A stretch of 64,000 nt of DNA from Poriferisodalis sp026713105 (GTDB lineage: Bacteria > Actinomycetota > Acidimicrobiia > Acidimicrobiales > Poriferisodalaceae). Position numbers and translations under genes: made by a program. The notes beneath the pieces were generated by a model. The model worked only from the letters and a program-made list of their open reading frames with translations, was not told where the DNA came from and searched no databases. The stretch's first letter is position 1; every line of letters begins with the position of its first letter. Shown piece by piece: positions 10,300-19,639 of this stretch. The stretch spans positions 868,001 through 932,000 of the forward strand of contig OZ220472.1 of assembly GCA_965115995.1 (NCBI GenBank), given 5' to 3'.

Positions 10300-10425
10300 G
10301 CAAAAGTTCTCGAATTGGGAAGATTCGCCATCCGCGCACCCTCTCAGCCGTGACCCGCATTAGCCTCGAACGCGCAGCCGATGGCGCATCGCGCCAGTAC
10401 GCGAGCACGGCCGAGGGAGACAGCG

Positions 10426-10887
10426 ATGCGGCAAACGCTGGTGATCTGCAAGCCAGACGCCGTCGAGCGCGGTCTCGTCGGCGAGATTGTGGGCAGATTC
10501 GAGCGCAAGGGACTTGCCGTTGCTGCCCTCGCGCACCGGATCATTGATCGCGACACGGCCGAGCGGCACTACGCCGAGCACGCCGGCAAGCCGTTCTATG
10601 AGCCTCTGCTGGAATTCATCACCCGCTCGCCGTCGGTTGTCATGGTGCTGGAAGGTCCCCCAGACGCAGGTGACGACGTCTTCGCCGTTGTGCGCACGTT
10701 GATGGGCACGACCAATCCCGCCACCGCAGCGCCGGGCACCATCCGGGGCGATTTCGGGCTGTCTCCCACGGAGAATCTCGTGCACGGCTCCGACAGCGAG
10801 GCTTCCGCGGAACGCGAGATCGCTCTGTTCTTCCCTACTATCGCCGCGTCGAACAACGTCGCGTCGATCAACGAGGTCAGCAGCTGA
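10426..10887 (+). CDS. ndk: Nucleoside diphosphate kinase
   Basis: Transfers the gamma phosphate between nucleoside di- and triphosphates through a phosphohistidine. The 153-residue protein starts MRQTLVICKPDAVERG and has the active-site H120 in the motif ENLVHGSDS. Start ATG 10426 is chosen over the in-frame 10381 because the family begins there and GGGAGA lies at 10415-10420. A short insertion (PDAGDDVF) lies where most Ndk have GENAV. The stop overlaps the mreB start (TGATG), so it belongs to the mre operon, as in other actinobacteria. Confidence 0.96.
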   Translation: MRQTLVICKPDAVERGLVGEIVGRFERKGLAVAALAHRIIDRDTAERHYAEHAGKPFYEPLLEFITRSPSVVMVLEGPPDAGDDVFAVVRTLMGTTNPATAAPGTIRGDFGLSPTENLVHGSDSEASAEREIALFFPTIAASNNVASINEVSS

Positions 10888-11945
10888 TGGCGGCGAATGG
10901 GTCATCCCGACGCCGCAAGCGCGGTCCCATGCTTGGCGGCCGAGACATCGCGGTCGATCTGGGCACGGCCAACACGATCGTGTTCGTCCGCGGCCGGGGC
11001 ATCGTGCTGAACGAGCCGTCGGTGGTCGCGGTCGACTCGATGACCGGCAACTCGCTGGCCGTCGGCCAGGAAGCCAAGCGGATGATTGGCAGGACCCCCG
11101 GCAACATCACTGCGATCAGCCCACTGAAGGACGGTGTGATCGCCGACTTCGACATCTGCGAGAAGATGCTGAGGCACTTCATCAACGAGGTTTCCCAGAC
11201 CCGTTGGCCCAAGCCGCGCATGGTGATCTGCGTGCCGTCGGGGATCACCGGGGTGGAGCAGCGCGCCGTGCAGGAAGCCGCCGAATATGCGGGCGCGCGC
11301 CGCGCATACATCATCGAGGAGCCGATGGCCGCAGCGATCGGCGCCGGGCTGCCGGTGCAGACAGCGCAGGGGAGCATGATCGTCGACATCGGCGGCGGCA
11401 CCACTGAGGTCGCGGTGATTTCGCTGGGCGGCATCGTGACGGCTCGTTCTGCCCGCATCGGCGGCAACATGATTGACGCGTCGATCAGCGCTCACGTCAA
11501 GAAGGAACATGGCCTCATCGTGGGCGAGCGCACCGCGGAGGAGATCAAGCTCGCCCTCGGTTCGGCGTGGCCATTGCAGCAGGAAATCTTCGCCGAGGTC
11601 CGTGGCCGCGACATGGTCAGCGGGCTGCCCGAATCCGTCAGCGTGGACAGCATGGAGATCCGCGAAGCGATCGCGGGGCCCGTCAGCGCCATCGTCGATT
11701 CGGTGAAGGCAACGCTCGACGACACTGCGCCGGAGCTGGCAGCCGACGTCATGGACTACGGCATCACGCTCGCCGGCGGAGGAGCGATGCTGCGTGGTCT
11801 GCCGGATCGACTGCGCTCGGAGACAGGCGTTGCAGTCCACATCGCGGAGGATCCGCTGTTCGCCGTCGTGCGCGGCTCTGGCCAAACGCTCGAAGAATTC
11901 GACGTCCTCCACGGAGTGCTGTACTCCTCCACCGAGGGGCGCTGA
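10887..11945 (+). CDS. mreB: Rod-shape determining protein MreB
   Basis: Bacterial actin homologue that organises lateral cell-wall synthesis with MreC, MreD, PBP2 and RodA. The 352-residue protein has the phosphate-1 motif VDLGTANTIVF, the IGRTPGNI segment, the phosphate-2 motif VDIGGGTTEVAVI and the adenosine motif GITLAGGGAMLRGL. Ahead of the core is a basic N-terminal tail (SSRRRKRGPM). It overlaps ndk by one base and is followed by mreC after 11 bp. The presence of the full mre operon suggests rod-shaped or developmentally elongating cells. Confidence 0.97.
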   Translation: MAANGSSRRRKRGPMLGGRDIAVDLGTANTIVFVRGRGIVLNEPSVVAVDSMTGNSLAVGQEAKRMIGRTPGNITAISPLKDGVIADFDICEKMLRHFINEVSQTRWPKPRMVICVPSGITGVEQRAVQEAAEYAGARRAYIIEEPMAAAIGAGLPVQTAQGSMIVDIGGGTTEVAVISLGGIVTARSARIGGNMIDASISAHVKKEHGLIVGERTAEEIKLALGSAWPLQQEIFAEVRGRDMVSGLPESVSVDSMEIREAIAGPVSAIVDSVKATLDDTAPELAADVMDYGITLAGGGAMLRGLPDRLRSETGVAVHIAEDPLFAVVRGSGQTLEEFDVLHGVLYSSTEGR

Positions 11946-11956
11946 CGCCCCCGGCC

Positions 11957-12868
11957 GTGGCCCGCCGCGCCGGCATTCGGAGACGCACTTGGCTTCGTCT
12001 GGCCCTGCTCGTCGTGACGGCCATTGCACTGCTGACGCTCGACGCACGCGGATCTGGCGGCGTGCTGGACACTGCCCGCGGCGCCACGCTGGATCTGCTG
12101 GGACCGGTGCGGACGTTCGGGGACTGGGTGGTCAGCCCGATACGAAACGCGTGGCAAGGAGTCGTCAGCTTCGACGACCTGGAGGCTGAGAACGCGGAGC
12201 TGCGCAGCCAGCTGGCAGAAGCGCAGGCTTCCGTGCTGCGGGTCGGTGAGCTGGAACGGGACCGCCAGGAGCTGCTCGCGTTGGTCGGCGCCCGCGACAC
12301 TGCACAGGCGATTCCCAGGGTGACGGCGCGGGTTATCGACGCACCGGTTTCGAATTTCGAGCGCACGATCGAACTGGGAAAGGGAAGACGTGACGGCATC
12401 CGTGAGGGCATGCCGGTGGAGAGCGGCCACGGCCTCGTCGGTCGTGTCGTGGAGGCGAGCACCACGCGCTCGCTCGTCGAACTGCTGACCGACCCGAACT
12501 TCGACGCCGGCGTGCGCATTGTCCGCTCCGGCGACGACGGGTTGGCCTCGGGACGGGGCCCAGGGCGCGACCTCGAGGTGAGCTACATCGAGCTCGAGAC
12601 GGTTGTCATCCCAGGCGAGACCGTCGTGACCAGCGGCTTTGACGGCAGCACATTTCCTGCGGGGTTGCTTGTCGGCACGGTCACCGATGTCGAGCCCGAT
12701 GCGGTGCGGGGCGCGCAGCGGGTCACCGTTCATCCCGCAGCAGATCTGACACGGCTGCGGTGGGTGCAAGTGCTGCTCTATGAACCCAACGTCCCTGAGC
12801 CGGTGATCGTGGATCGCGAGCCTGACGACAGCCCAGCCGAAGCAGGTACAGCGGGCGGTGGGTCATGA
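11957..12868 (+). CDS. mreC: Rod-shape determining protein MreC
   Basis: Periplasmic scaffold of the elongation machinery. The 303-residue protein has a basic N-terminus, one membrane segment (about residues 12-27), then a coiled coil (FDDLEAENAELRSQ onward) and the two beta-barrel MreC domains with GMPVESGHGLVGRV and the late GLLVGTV. The frame is open from 11567 inside mreB, but GTG 11957, 11 bp after the mreB stop, is the fitting start. Its 3' end overlaps mreD. Confidence 0.92.
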   Translation: MARRAGIRRRTWLRLALLVVTAIALLTLDARGSGGVLDTARGATLDLLGPVRTFGDWVVSPIRNAWQGVVSFDDLEAENAELRSQLAEAQASVLRVGELERDRQELLALVGARDTAQAIPRVTARVIDAPVSNFERTIELGKGRRDGIREGMPVESGHGLVGRVVEASTTRSLVELLTDPNFDAGVRIVRSGDDGLASGRGPGRDLEVSYIELETVVIPGETVVTSGFDGSTFPAGLLVGTVTDVEPDAVRGAQRVTVHPAADLTRLRWVQVLLYEPNVPEPVIVDREPDDSPAEAGTAGGGS

Positions 12869-13418
12869 CCGAGGCCGGCCGATGATGGCAGGTGCGGGCC
12901 CGCTGGCCCGCTCGGCGCTGGTGCTGACTCTCGCCGTCGTCGTTCACGTAGGCCTGCTCGTGCACATCACCCCGGCGGGTGTCATCGTTGATCCGCTGGT
13001 GCTGCTGGCCGTCGCGGGCGGGGTCGTCGGCGGCAAGGGCACCGGGGCGTCGTTCGGCGGAGCCTGCGGGCTTGCATCTGATCTCATCCTTCACACACCG
13101 TTCGGCATGTCGCTGCTCGTGCTGACGCTGCTGGGTTACGTCTCGGGCAGTGTTGCCGAGCAGATCCCGTCAGCTCGATGGTTTGCGCGGGCGGCGGTGG
13201 CCTCGGTGCTGTCGGCGGGCGGGATCGGTCTCTTCGGCGGAGTCGGTTGGCTGATGGACCTCGTCTACGTAACCGAGGCACCGCTTGTTCGCATCGCCAT
13301 TGTCACCGGCGTTGCGTCGCTGCTGACCAATCCGCTGCTCGAACGTGTGCTTCGATGGGCTCTCATCATCCGCCCGCGCATTTCTGACCTTCGAGAAAGC
13401 ACGACTCGCGGTGGATGA
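12858..13418 (+). CDS. mreD: Rod-shape determining protein MreD
   Basis: An integral membrane component of the elongasome, 186 residues. Four to six hydrophobic segments are visible, with the Gly-rich GGKGTGASFGGACGLASD turn and HTPFGMSLL, which are typical of MreD. Start GTG 12858 overlaps the mreC end; ATG 12882 is an alternative that would remove eight polar residues. The stop lies inside the start of the PBP2 gene (GTGGATGA). Confidence 0.88.
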   Translation: MGHDRGRPMMAGAGPLARSALVLTLAVVVHVGLLVHITPAGVIVDPLVLLAVAGGVVGGKGTGASFGGACGLASDLILHTPFGMSLLVLTLLGYVSGSVAEQIPSARWFARAAVASVLSAGGIGLFGGVGWLMDLVYVTEAPLVRIAIVTGVASLLTNPLLERVLRWALIIRPRISDLRESTTRGG

Positions 13419-15549
13419 GCGGGTCCGCCGGCGGATGGCCTTCATCGGCATCGTGATGATCGGGCTGTTCGGAGCGCTCTTCACCCGTCTGTGGTACCTG
13501 CAGGTGCTCGAGACTGAGCAGTTCACCGTGGCCGCGGAGTCGAACCAGGTCCGCATCATCATCACTCCACCGACTCGTGGCCGCATTCTCGACCGTCATG
13601 GCGTCGTTCTCGCCGACAACGTTCGAACTGGCGTGGTCACCATCGACCAGTCGAGCTACACGGAACCGGTGGCCGAGGCGGTATTTGCCGAACTGGCCGA
13701 CTTGCTCGATATCCCGGTCGTCCAGCTCCGGCAGGGCCTCGACGACCAGCGCACTCATCCGCTCGCTCCCAAGGTGGTGGCGACGGGTCTTGACGAAGAC
13801 GGTCTGCTGCGTGTCGCGGAGCGGTCCATTCCTGGCGTCGAAGCCAAGTGGGACTGGGTCCGCGTGTACCCACAAAACGAGGTCGGGGCACACATCGTCG
13901 GCTACGTCGGGGCGATGTCAGAGCGCCAGCATCGGGAGCTGATCGACGATGGCTACCTGCCCTACGAGCGGGTCGGCAGGGCGGGCATCGAGGGCCTCTT
14001 CGAAGCCGAGCTCCACGGCGAACCGGGGCGCACCAAGCTCGAGGTGGACCGGCAGGACCGGGTGCAGCGAATCTTGGCCGACGTGCCGCCGCAGCCGGGC
14101 CAGGACATCGTGCTGTCCATTGACGTCGAGCTGCAGGCTGCAGTGGAGTCGTACCTGCGCCAAGGGCTGATCGCTGCCCGTAAAACCGTGAGCGAGGACT
14201 CCGGGTTCTTCTACCCGGCGCTGACCGGGGCAGCGGTCGTCGTGGACGTGCGCAACGGCGATGTGCTCGCGATGGCCTCGCACCCCACCTACGACCCGAA
14301 TTGGATGGTGGAGGGCCTGTCACTGGCGGAGTACCAATCGGTGTTCGAGAACCCCTATGCGCCGGGCGCGCTGAACAATCTCGCAGTGCAGGGCACCTAC
14401 TCACCCGGTTCGGTCTTCAAGCCGGTGACGGCACTCGCTGGCCTCGAAGCGGGCCTCATCTCGCCGCGGGCGGCATATCACGACGTCGGCTACTACAGGA
14501 TTCCCGAGGCGCGGGGCTGCACCGGCCGCTGCACGTTCTTCAACGCGGATCGGGCTGCACTCGGAACCCTGGACCTGTCGGGGGCGCTGACCCGATCCAG
14601 CGACGCCTACTTCTACAAGGTGTCCGACGACCTGTACTGGGTCGACGGCCCGGAGCAGTGGGCGATTCAGGACATGGCCCGCGCCCTCGGATTCGATTCC
14701 CCGACTGGCGTGCAGCTGCCATTCGAAAAGACGGGCCGCGTGCCTGACGGCGACGTGAAGAAGACTCTCTTTGAGTTGAGTCCCGAGGCCTACAACCCGT
14801 ACAACGAGCCGCCGCGCTGGTTCCCGGGCGACAACATCAACACCGGGATCGGCCAGGGGCTTGTTGCCGTCACACCGCTGCAGCTCGCAAACGCGTACGC
14901 CACCCTGGCCAACGGCGGCACCCGCTTCTCTCCGAACGTCGTCGAGGAGGTCGTGTCTCGCGAGGCAGAAACGTTCGGCGAGCCCGTGCTGACCTTCGAG
15001 CCGAGGGTGCTCGACACCGTGGAATTCCCCGCCGGCAGCGCGGTCGTACGGGAAGGATTGAGCAACGTCACCAATTCCCGGTTGCGAGGCACGGCCGCCA
15101 AGGCCTTCGAGGGCTACGACCATGCCGGCTACCCGGTGTCGGGTAAGACTGGCACGGCCCAGGCGCAGGGTCTGAACGCCGTGCTGCGGCGCAAGAAGGA
15201 GGACACGGCGGTGTTCGTGGCGTGGGCACCCACCCATGACCCCCGATACGCCGTCGCTGTCGTCATGGAGGAGGCCGGCTACGGCGGCGAGGCGGCTGCG
15301 CCTGTGGCCCGGCGCATCATCGAGGCAGTCCGGGCCTACGAGCAGCGCTGGCCTGAACCGCAGATCGCGTTCGTGCCTCCCCAGCCCGAGTGCCCCGAAG
15401 TGCCAGAGGCGCTGCGAGGCGATCCGGCGTTCTTGGGCTACGTGCCGGAAGGCTGCCCGTGGGGCGTTCAGCTGCCACGCGCCAACACGCCCTCTGATGC
15501 GGATGGTGACGGCATCCCCGATGTGGACCAGATCGGGGGCGGGTCATGA
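13411..15549 (+). CDS. mrdA: Penicillin-binding protein 2 (class B transpeptidase, elongation)
   Basis: Peptidoglycan DD-transpeptidase working with RodA. The 712-residue protein has one N-terminal membrane segment (about residues 9-28), the PBP dimerisation domain (RGRILDRHGVVLADN, GRAGIEGLFE) and the transpeptidase domain with S334-V-F-K337, S396-S-D398 (SxN position) and K579-T-G581. GTG 13411 overlaps the mreD stop and is preferred to the longer frame from 13345. Unusual: the C-terminus runs past the catalytic domain through a Cys/Pro-rich linker to an acidic DADGDGIPD motif of the thrombospondin type-3/EF-hand-like calcium-binding kind. Confidence 0.94.
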   Translation: MDERVRRRMAFIGIVMIGLFGALFTRLWYLQVLETEQFTVAAESNQVRIIITPPTRGRILDRHGVVLADNVRTGVVTIDQSSYTEPVAEAVFAELADLLDIPVVQLRQGLDDQRTHPLAPKVVATGLDEDGLLRVAERSIPGVEAKWDWVRVYPQNEVGAHIVGYVGAMSERQHRELIDDGYLPYERVGRAGIEGLFEAELHGEPGRTKLEVDRQDRVQRILADVPPQPGQDIVLSIDVELQAAVESYLRQGLIAARKTVSEDSGFFYPALTGAAVVVDVRNGDVLAMASHPTYDPNWMVEGLSLAEYQSVFENPYAPGALNNLAVQGTYSPGSVFKPVTALAGLEAGLISPRAAYHDVGYYRIPEARGCTGRCTFFNADRAALGTLDLSGALTRSSDAYFYKVSDDLYWVDGPEQWAIQDMARALGFDSPTGVQLPFEKTGRVPDGDVKKTLFELSPEAYNPYNEPPRWFPGDNINTGIGQGLVAVTPLQLANAYATLANGGTRFSPNVVEEVVSREAETFGEPVLTFEPRVLDTVEFPAGSAVVREGLSNVTNSRLRGTAAKAFEGYDHAGYPVSGKTGTAQAQGLNAVLRRKKEDTAVFVAWAPTHDPRYAVAVVMEEAGYGGEAAAPVARRIIEAVRAYEQRWPEPQIAFVPPQPECPEVPEALRGDPAFLGYVPEGCPWGVQLPRANTPSDADGDGIPDVDQIGGGS

Positions 15550-16715
15550 TTGCGCGGCTGTTGAATCGCACGCAGACCCGCCGTGAATTGCGGTCTCCAG
15601 CCTGGTTCGCCGACTACTCCTTGGCGCTCGCCGCCATCGCAATCGCGTGCCTGGGCGTGGCGATGAACTACGCGGCGACGTGGCGCAGCCTCTCGTTCGA
15701 AGGCGGAGACCCATGGACCGTGGCGCGCCGTCAGGCAATCTTCGTGGGCATCGGGATTGTGGTTATGGTCGTCGCGGCCGTCGTCGACTACCGAGTGCTG
15801 CGCTTCTACTCGACGCCCGCCTATCTCATCATCCTCGGGGCGCTCGCCGCGTTGCTGCGCTGGGCCCCCGAGATCCGCAACGCACGGTCATGGTTCACGC
15901 TGCCGTTCTTCGGTTTTCAGGTGCAGCCGTCGGAGTTCGCCAAGCTCGTCGTGATCGTGTCCTTGGCCGCATTCGTCGCCAATCACGAGGGATACCTGCG
16001 CTTCGACACGCTCTTCAACGCCGGGTTGCTGCTCGTCGTGCCGATGGCCCTGATTTATCTGCAGCCCGACCTCGGCACGATGCTCGTCTTTGTGGCGGTG
16101 GCCATGGGCATGCTGCTCGTGGCCGGTGCCCAATTGCGGCACATCTTTGTCATCACGCTGGCTGGAGTCCTCGCCCTCGTGCTGGTGTTCAGCATCGACG
16201 CGCTCCAAGGGCCCAGGCTGCTGAGCGAGACGCAGCGAAACCGTCTCACGGCATTCTTGGATCAGGAATTCGAGCCGCTCGAGGCGTCCTACAACCTGCG
16301 TCAGAGCCAGATCGCCATCGGAGCGGGCGGCATCTGGGGCCAGGGCTGGAAGCAAGGCACGCAGACCAACCTCGACCTCGTGCCCGAACAGCACAACGAC
16401 TTCATCTTCACCGCACTCGGCGAAGAATTCGGTCTCGTCGGCGGGGCGCTCCTGCTCGTGCTCTATGCGTACATGACGGTGCGCATCTGGCAGATAGCTC
16501 GCGTCTCCAGCGACCCCTTTGGTCGATTACTCGCGGTCGGAATCCTCTCGATGCTGCTGTTCCAGGTGTTTCAGAACATCGGTATGACGATCGGCATCAT
16601 GCCGATCACCGGTATCCCCCTGCCGCTCATGAGTCACGGCGGTTCGGGCACCATCACGGCTTTCGCGGCGGTCGGCATCGTCATCAGCGTCGGGGCTCGC
16701 CGCTACGCCCTCTAA
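15546..16715 (+). CDS. rodA: Rod-shape determining protein RodA (SEDS glycan polymerase)
   Basis: Polymerises lipid II into glycan strands together with PBP2. This 389-residue membrane protein has about ten hydrophobic segments and SEDS-family signatures: FQVQPSEFAKL, LQPDLGTML, the QSQIAIGAGGIWGQG loop, QHNDFIFTALGEEFG and GIPLPLMSHGGSG. It overlaps the PBP2 stop by 4 bp (ATGA), so the pair is translationally coupled. It is the last gene of the mre operon; the next gene starts 40 bp on. Confidence 0.95.
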   Translation: MIARLLNRTQTRRELRSPAWFADYSLALAAIAIACLGVAMNYAATWRSLSFEGGDPWTVARRQAIFVGIGIVVMVVAAVVDYRVLRFYSTPAYLIILGALAALLRWAPEIRNARSWFTLPFFGFQVQPSEFAKLVVIVSLAAFVANHEGYLRFDTLFNAGLLLVVPMALIYLQPDLGTMLVFVAVAMGMLLVAGAQLRHIFVITLAGVLALVLVFSIDALQGPRLLSETQRNRLTAFLDQEFEPLEASYNLRQSQIAIGAGGIWGQGWKQGTQTNLDLVPEQHNDFIFTALGEEFGLVGGALLLVLYAYMTVRIWQIARVSSDPFGRLLAVGILSMLLFQVFQNIGMTIGIMPITGIPLPLMSHGGSGTITAFAAVGIVISVGARRYAL

Positions 16716-16755
16716 CGCTTCATCAACTGCGTGGACCGGTAGCGTTGATGGGGAA

Positions 16756-18750
16756 ATGACAACGCTGTGGCCTCGGCTCGAGCCCTTGCTGCCACGTGTC
16801 TCCAAGCCGGCTCGGTATATCGGCTGCGAGGACGGGATGCAGCAACCGACACTCGGCCCCCACCTCACTTCGTGGTTGCTGACCTACCCCGACACCTACG
16901 AGGTCGGCCTGCCCAACCAGGGTCTGCAGATCCTCTATGAGCTGTTGAACGAACGTCCGGATTCCAGTGCTGAGCGGACGTACGCACCTTGGATCGATCT
17001 CGAGGCCGAAATGCGGGCCCACGGGTTGCCGCTGTTCTCGGTGGACACCCACCGGGCGGCAGGCGAATTTGACGTCATCGCCTTCAACCTCTCGGCTGAA
17101 CTCGTCTACACCAACGTGCTCAACTGCGTCGACTTGGCCGGGTTGGAGGTGAGGTCATCTCGGCGCAACGACGCCGATCCGCTGATCGGCGCCGGAGGGC
17201 ATTGCGCGTTCAACCCCGAGCCGCTGGCCGATTTCGTGGATTTCTTCGTGGTCGGCGACGGCGAGGAAGTGGTCGGCGAGATCACCGAAGTGGTGGGCGC
17301 GTGGAAGCGCGCCGGCAAGCGAGCCGGCACTCGTGAAGGCGTGCTGCGAGAGCTGGCCGGCATCGAGGGTGTGTACGTGCCGGCGATGTACGACGTGGCC
17401 TATGACGGAGCGGCGCTCGTCGAGGTGACCCCGAAGTACCCCGACGTGCCGCCGCTGGTTGCCAAGCGGACGGTCGCGGACCTCGCCGACTGGCCCTATC
17501 CCCGCCAGCAATTGGTGCCGGTCACCGAGGTGGTGCACGACCGACTGTCGGTAGAGGTTTTCCGGGGCTGCACGCGCGGTTGTCGTTTCTGCCAGGCGGG
17601 CATGATCACCCGTCCGGTACGCGAGCGGCCCGCCGCGCAAGTGCGCGAGATGATCAGCACCGGCCTCAAGCGCAGTGGGTATGACGAGGTCAGCCTGATG
17701 TCGCTGTCCACCGCTGACTACAGCGGGATCGCCGAACTCGTGCGCGATACCGTCTCCGCTGGCGCCTTGGAGACTGCGGGTGCTGATGCGAAGCGCATCA
17801 GCGTCTCGCTGCCCAGCCTGCGGGTGGACGCCTTCACTGTTGACGTAGCGGCTCAAGTGTCACGCGCACGCCGCACAGGGCTCACCTTCGCGCCCGAAGC
17901 GGGTTCATGGCGACTCCGTCAGATCATCAACAAGCTCATCACCGAAGAAGACCTGTACGGCGCCGTGCGCTCGGCATACAGCCAAGGCTGGCACCGGATG
18001 AAGCTGTACTTTCTCACGGGTCTGCCGTCGGAGATGGACCCAGACACCGAGGCCATCGCTCACTTGGCCGAAACGTGCGCTCGCATCGGGCAGGAGTACA
18101 CGAAGCGGGCGTCGGTGACGGTATCGCTGGGGGGCTTCGTGCCCAAGCCGCACACGCCGTTTCAGTGGTTCGGGCAGAACCCGCCCGACGAGCTGGCCCG
18201 CAAGGTGCGCCTGGTGCGCTCCGCGCTGGGCCGCAACCGCCGCGTGCAGTTGAAGTGGCATGACCCGGCCGCTTCGGCCGCTGAGGGAATTGCCAGTCGG
18301 GGTGACCGCCGGGTGGGTGCGGTCATCGAATACGTCTGGCGCAAGAGCGGCACGTTCCAGGAGTGGAGCGAGCGCTTCGACTTGGGCCTGTGGGAAGAGG
18401 CAATGGCAGCGAGCGGCCTCAGCCTCGACTGGTACGTGTACCGCCACCGAGGCGAATCTGAGGTGCTGCCCTGGGACCACATCGGTGCCGGGCTGCATCG
18501 TGACTTTCTGTGGCAAGACTGGCAGGATGCCCTGGCTGGGCATGGCCTGCCTGACTGCCGATGGACCCCGTGCTACGACTGCGGGGCCTGTACTGAATAT
18601 GGGATCGAGCACATAGTTGCGTCCCCCGTCGCCCCCAATGGCGGCAGTCAGGGGACGGGACAGGATCTCGCGACTGGCCATCTGGTGCCGGTCGAGCTGC
18701 GTCCCCGCCCATTGGCGGGCGCAGGTGCATCGGCGGGAGGTGGCGCATGA
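16756..18750 (+). CDS. Radical SAM protein, TIGR03960 family
   Basis: A 664-residue iron-sulfur enzyme of the TIGR03960 family, which is often fused or adjacent to TIGR03936 proteins in actinobacteria; its reaction is not established as far as I know. The radical SAM motif C272-x3-C276-x2-C279 (CTRGCRFCQ) is clear, preceded by an N-terminal domain (LPNQGLQILYELLN, the B12-binding-like part) and followed by the barrel and Cys-rich C-terminal part (PCYDCGAC). ATG 16756 follows GGGGAA closely. The stop is overlapped by a 25-codon ORF leading to the next gene. Confidence 0.9.
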   Translation: MTTLWPRLEPLLPRVSKPARYIGCEDGMQQPTLGPHLTSWLLTYPDTYEVGLPNQGLQILYELLNERPDSSAERTYAPWIDLEAEMRAHGLPLFSVDTHRAAGEFDVIAFNLSAELVYTNVLNCVDLAGLEVRSSRRNDADPLIGAGGHCAFNPEPLADFVDFFVVGDGEEVVGEITEVVGAWKRAGKRAGTREGVLRELAGIEGVYVPAMYDVAYDGAALVEVTPKYPDVPPLVAKRTVADLADWPYPRQQLVPVTEVVHDRLSVEVFRGCTRGCRFCQAGMITRPVRERPAAQVREMISTGLKRSGYDEVSLMSLSTADYSGIAELVRDTVSAGALETAGADAKRISVSLPSLRVDAFTVDVAAQVSRARRTGLTFAPEAGSWRLRQIINKLITEEDLYGAVRSAYSQGWHRMKLYFLTGLPSEMDPDTEAIAHLAETCARIGQEYTKRASVTVSLGGFVPKPHTPFQWFGQNPPDELARKVRLVRSALGRNRRVQLKWHDPAASAAEGIASRGDRRVGAVIEYVWRKSGTFQEWSERFDLGLWEEAMAASGLSLDWYVYRHRGESEVLPWDHIGAGLHRDFLWQDWQDALAGHGLPDCRWTPCYDCGACTEYGIEHIVASPVAPNGGSQGTGQDLATGHLVPVELRPRPLAGAGASAGGGA

Positions 18751-18824
18751 AGATGCGCAGGCCTGCAACGCCGGTGCTGAGCCGCAGTGCCGCTCCCACC
18801 CAAACGGGTGGGAGACGGCGTTGA
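18747..18824 (+). CDS. Possible 25-residue coupling or leader ORF
   Basis: A short frame starting with ATG overlapping the TIGR03960 stop (ATGA) and ending with TGA overlapping the TTG start of the TIGR03936 gene (TTGA). It has a good ribosome-binding site (GGGAGG at 18735-18740, 6 bp from ATG). The product would be a basic, Arg/Ser/Thr-rich peptide with no recognisable family. It may serve translational coupling or be a remnant of the fused form known in relatives. Coding status is unproven. Confidence 0.35.
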   Translation: MKMRRPATPVLSRSAAPTQTGGRRR

Positions 18825-19639
18825 GGCTGCGCGTCCGCTTTTCCAAGACCGGAAAGATCCGGTTTATCGGCCATCGCGATGTTGCTCGGGTGACCGAGCG
18901 CGCTGTGCGCAGGGTCGGTCTGCCCGTGGCGTACAGCGAAGGCTTCTCACCTCGCATGAAGATGAGCTTCGGTTTGGCGTTGCCGACCGGGTATGAGTCG
19001 GACGGCGAGTTTGTCGAGCTGCCGCTGATTGCGGACGCGGTCGTCGAAGGGAGTGCCCCCGGCGGCGGCGACCAGGGTGTTTCGGGGCCCGTGATCGTCT
19101 GCCAGACCGACGCCCACAGACCCTGCGAGCATGAGCCAGAGTCATCCGCCCCGAGCTATTGCACCGTTGCGGAGGCACTCAGCGAGGCGTTGCCAGTCGG
19201 CATGGAGGTGTCGGCGGCAGTGCTGACCGACGGCCGCGGTCCGTCGCTGCAGGCGGCAACTCGCTCGTGCGGCTGGCAGTTCGACATCGTGGGACTCGAT
19301 CCGGCTGCGGCGGAGAAAGCGGTTGCAGAATTCCTCGCCGCCGGTACCGTCGTGACTGAACGGGTGCACAAAGGCGAGACCGTGAGTTCGAATGTCCGAC
19401 CCAGCGTTGAGGTGCTGCAGGTGGTCGGATGTTCGGATCGAGGGGCGGTGCTGAGCGCCGTGCTGTCAGCGACGCCTCGGGTGGTGCGCCCCAGCGAACT
19501 GGTGCCAGCGCTTGCGCCGGCACATGAAATGGGCATTGCCCGAAGAACACATCAATGGACGTGTGGCGCAGCGGGACGAGCCGAACCGGCCGTGCCTGCC
19601 ACGTGCGCCCAGAAACATAAGGAACTCATCAGTGGATGA
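18821..19639 (+). CDS. TIGR03936 family protein (DUF2344, radical SAM-associated)
   Basis: A 272-residue cytoplasmic protein of the family that accompanies TIGR03960 enzymes. It starts RLRVRFSKTGKIRFIGHRD and has the ERAVRRVGLPVAYSEGFSPRMKMSFG block typical of the family. Start TTG 18821 is chosen because the conserved domain begins immediately; GGGAG at 18809-18813 is 7 bp away. The C-terminal 40 residues (after about HEMGIARRTHQW) look unconserved. Its stop lies within the RNase start (GTGGATGA). Role unknown; genomic association suggests a job with the radical SAM enzyme. Confidence 0.85.
   Translation: MRLRVRFSKTGKIRFIGHRDVARVTERAVRRVGLPVAYSEGFSPRMKMSFGLALPTGYESDGEFVELPLIADAVVEGSAPGGGDQGVSGPVIVCQTDAHRPCEHEPESSAPSYCTVAEALSEALPVGMEVSAAVLTDGRGPSLQAATRSCGWQFDIVGLDPAAAEKAVAEFLAAGTVVTERVHKGETVSSNVRPSVEVLQVVGCSDRGAVLSAVLSATPRVVRPSELVPALAPAHEMGIARRTHQWTCGAAGRAEPAVPATCAQKHKELISG

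Noticed and set aside
11567..11956. N-terminal extension of mreC inside mreB
   Set aside because: The frame is open, but the translation is Arg/Ala-rich shadow sequence and mreB covers it; GTG 11957 fits the family start.
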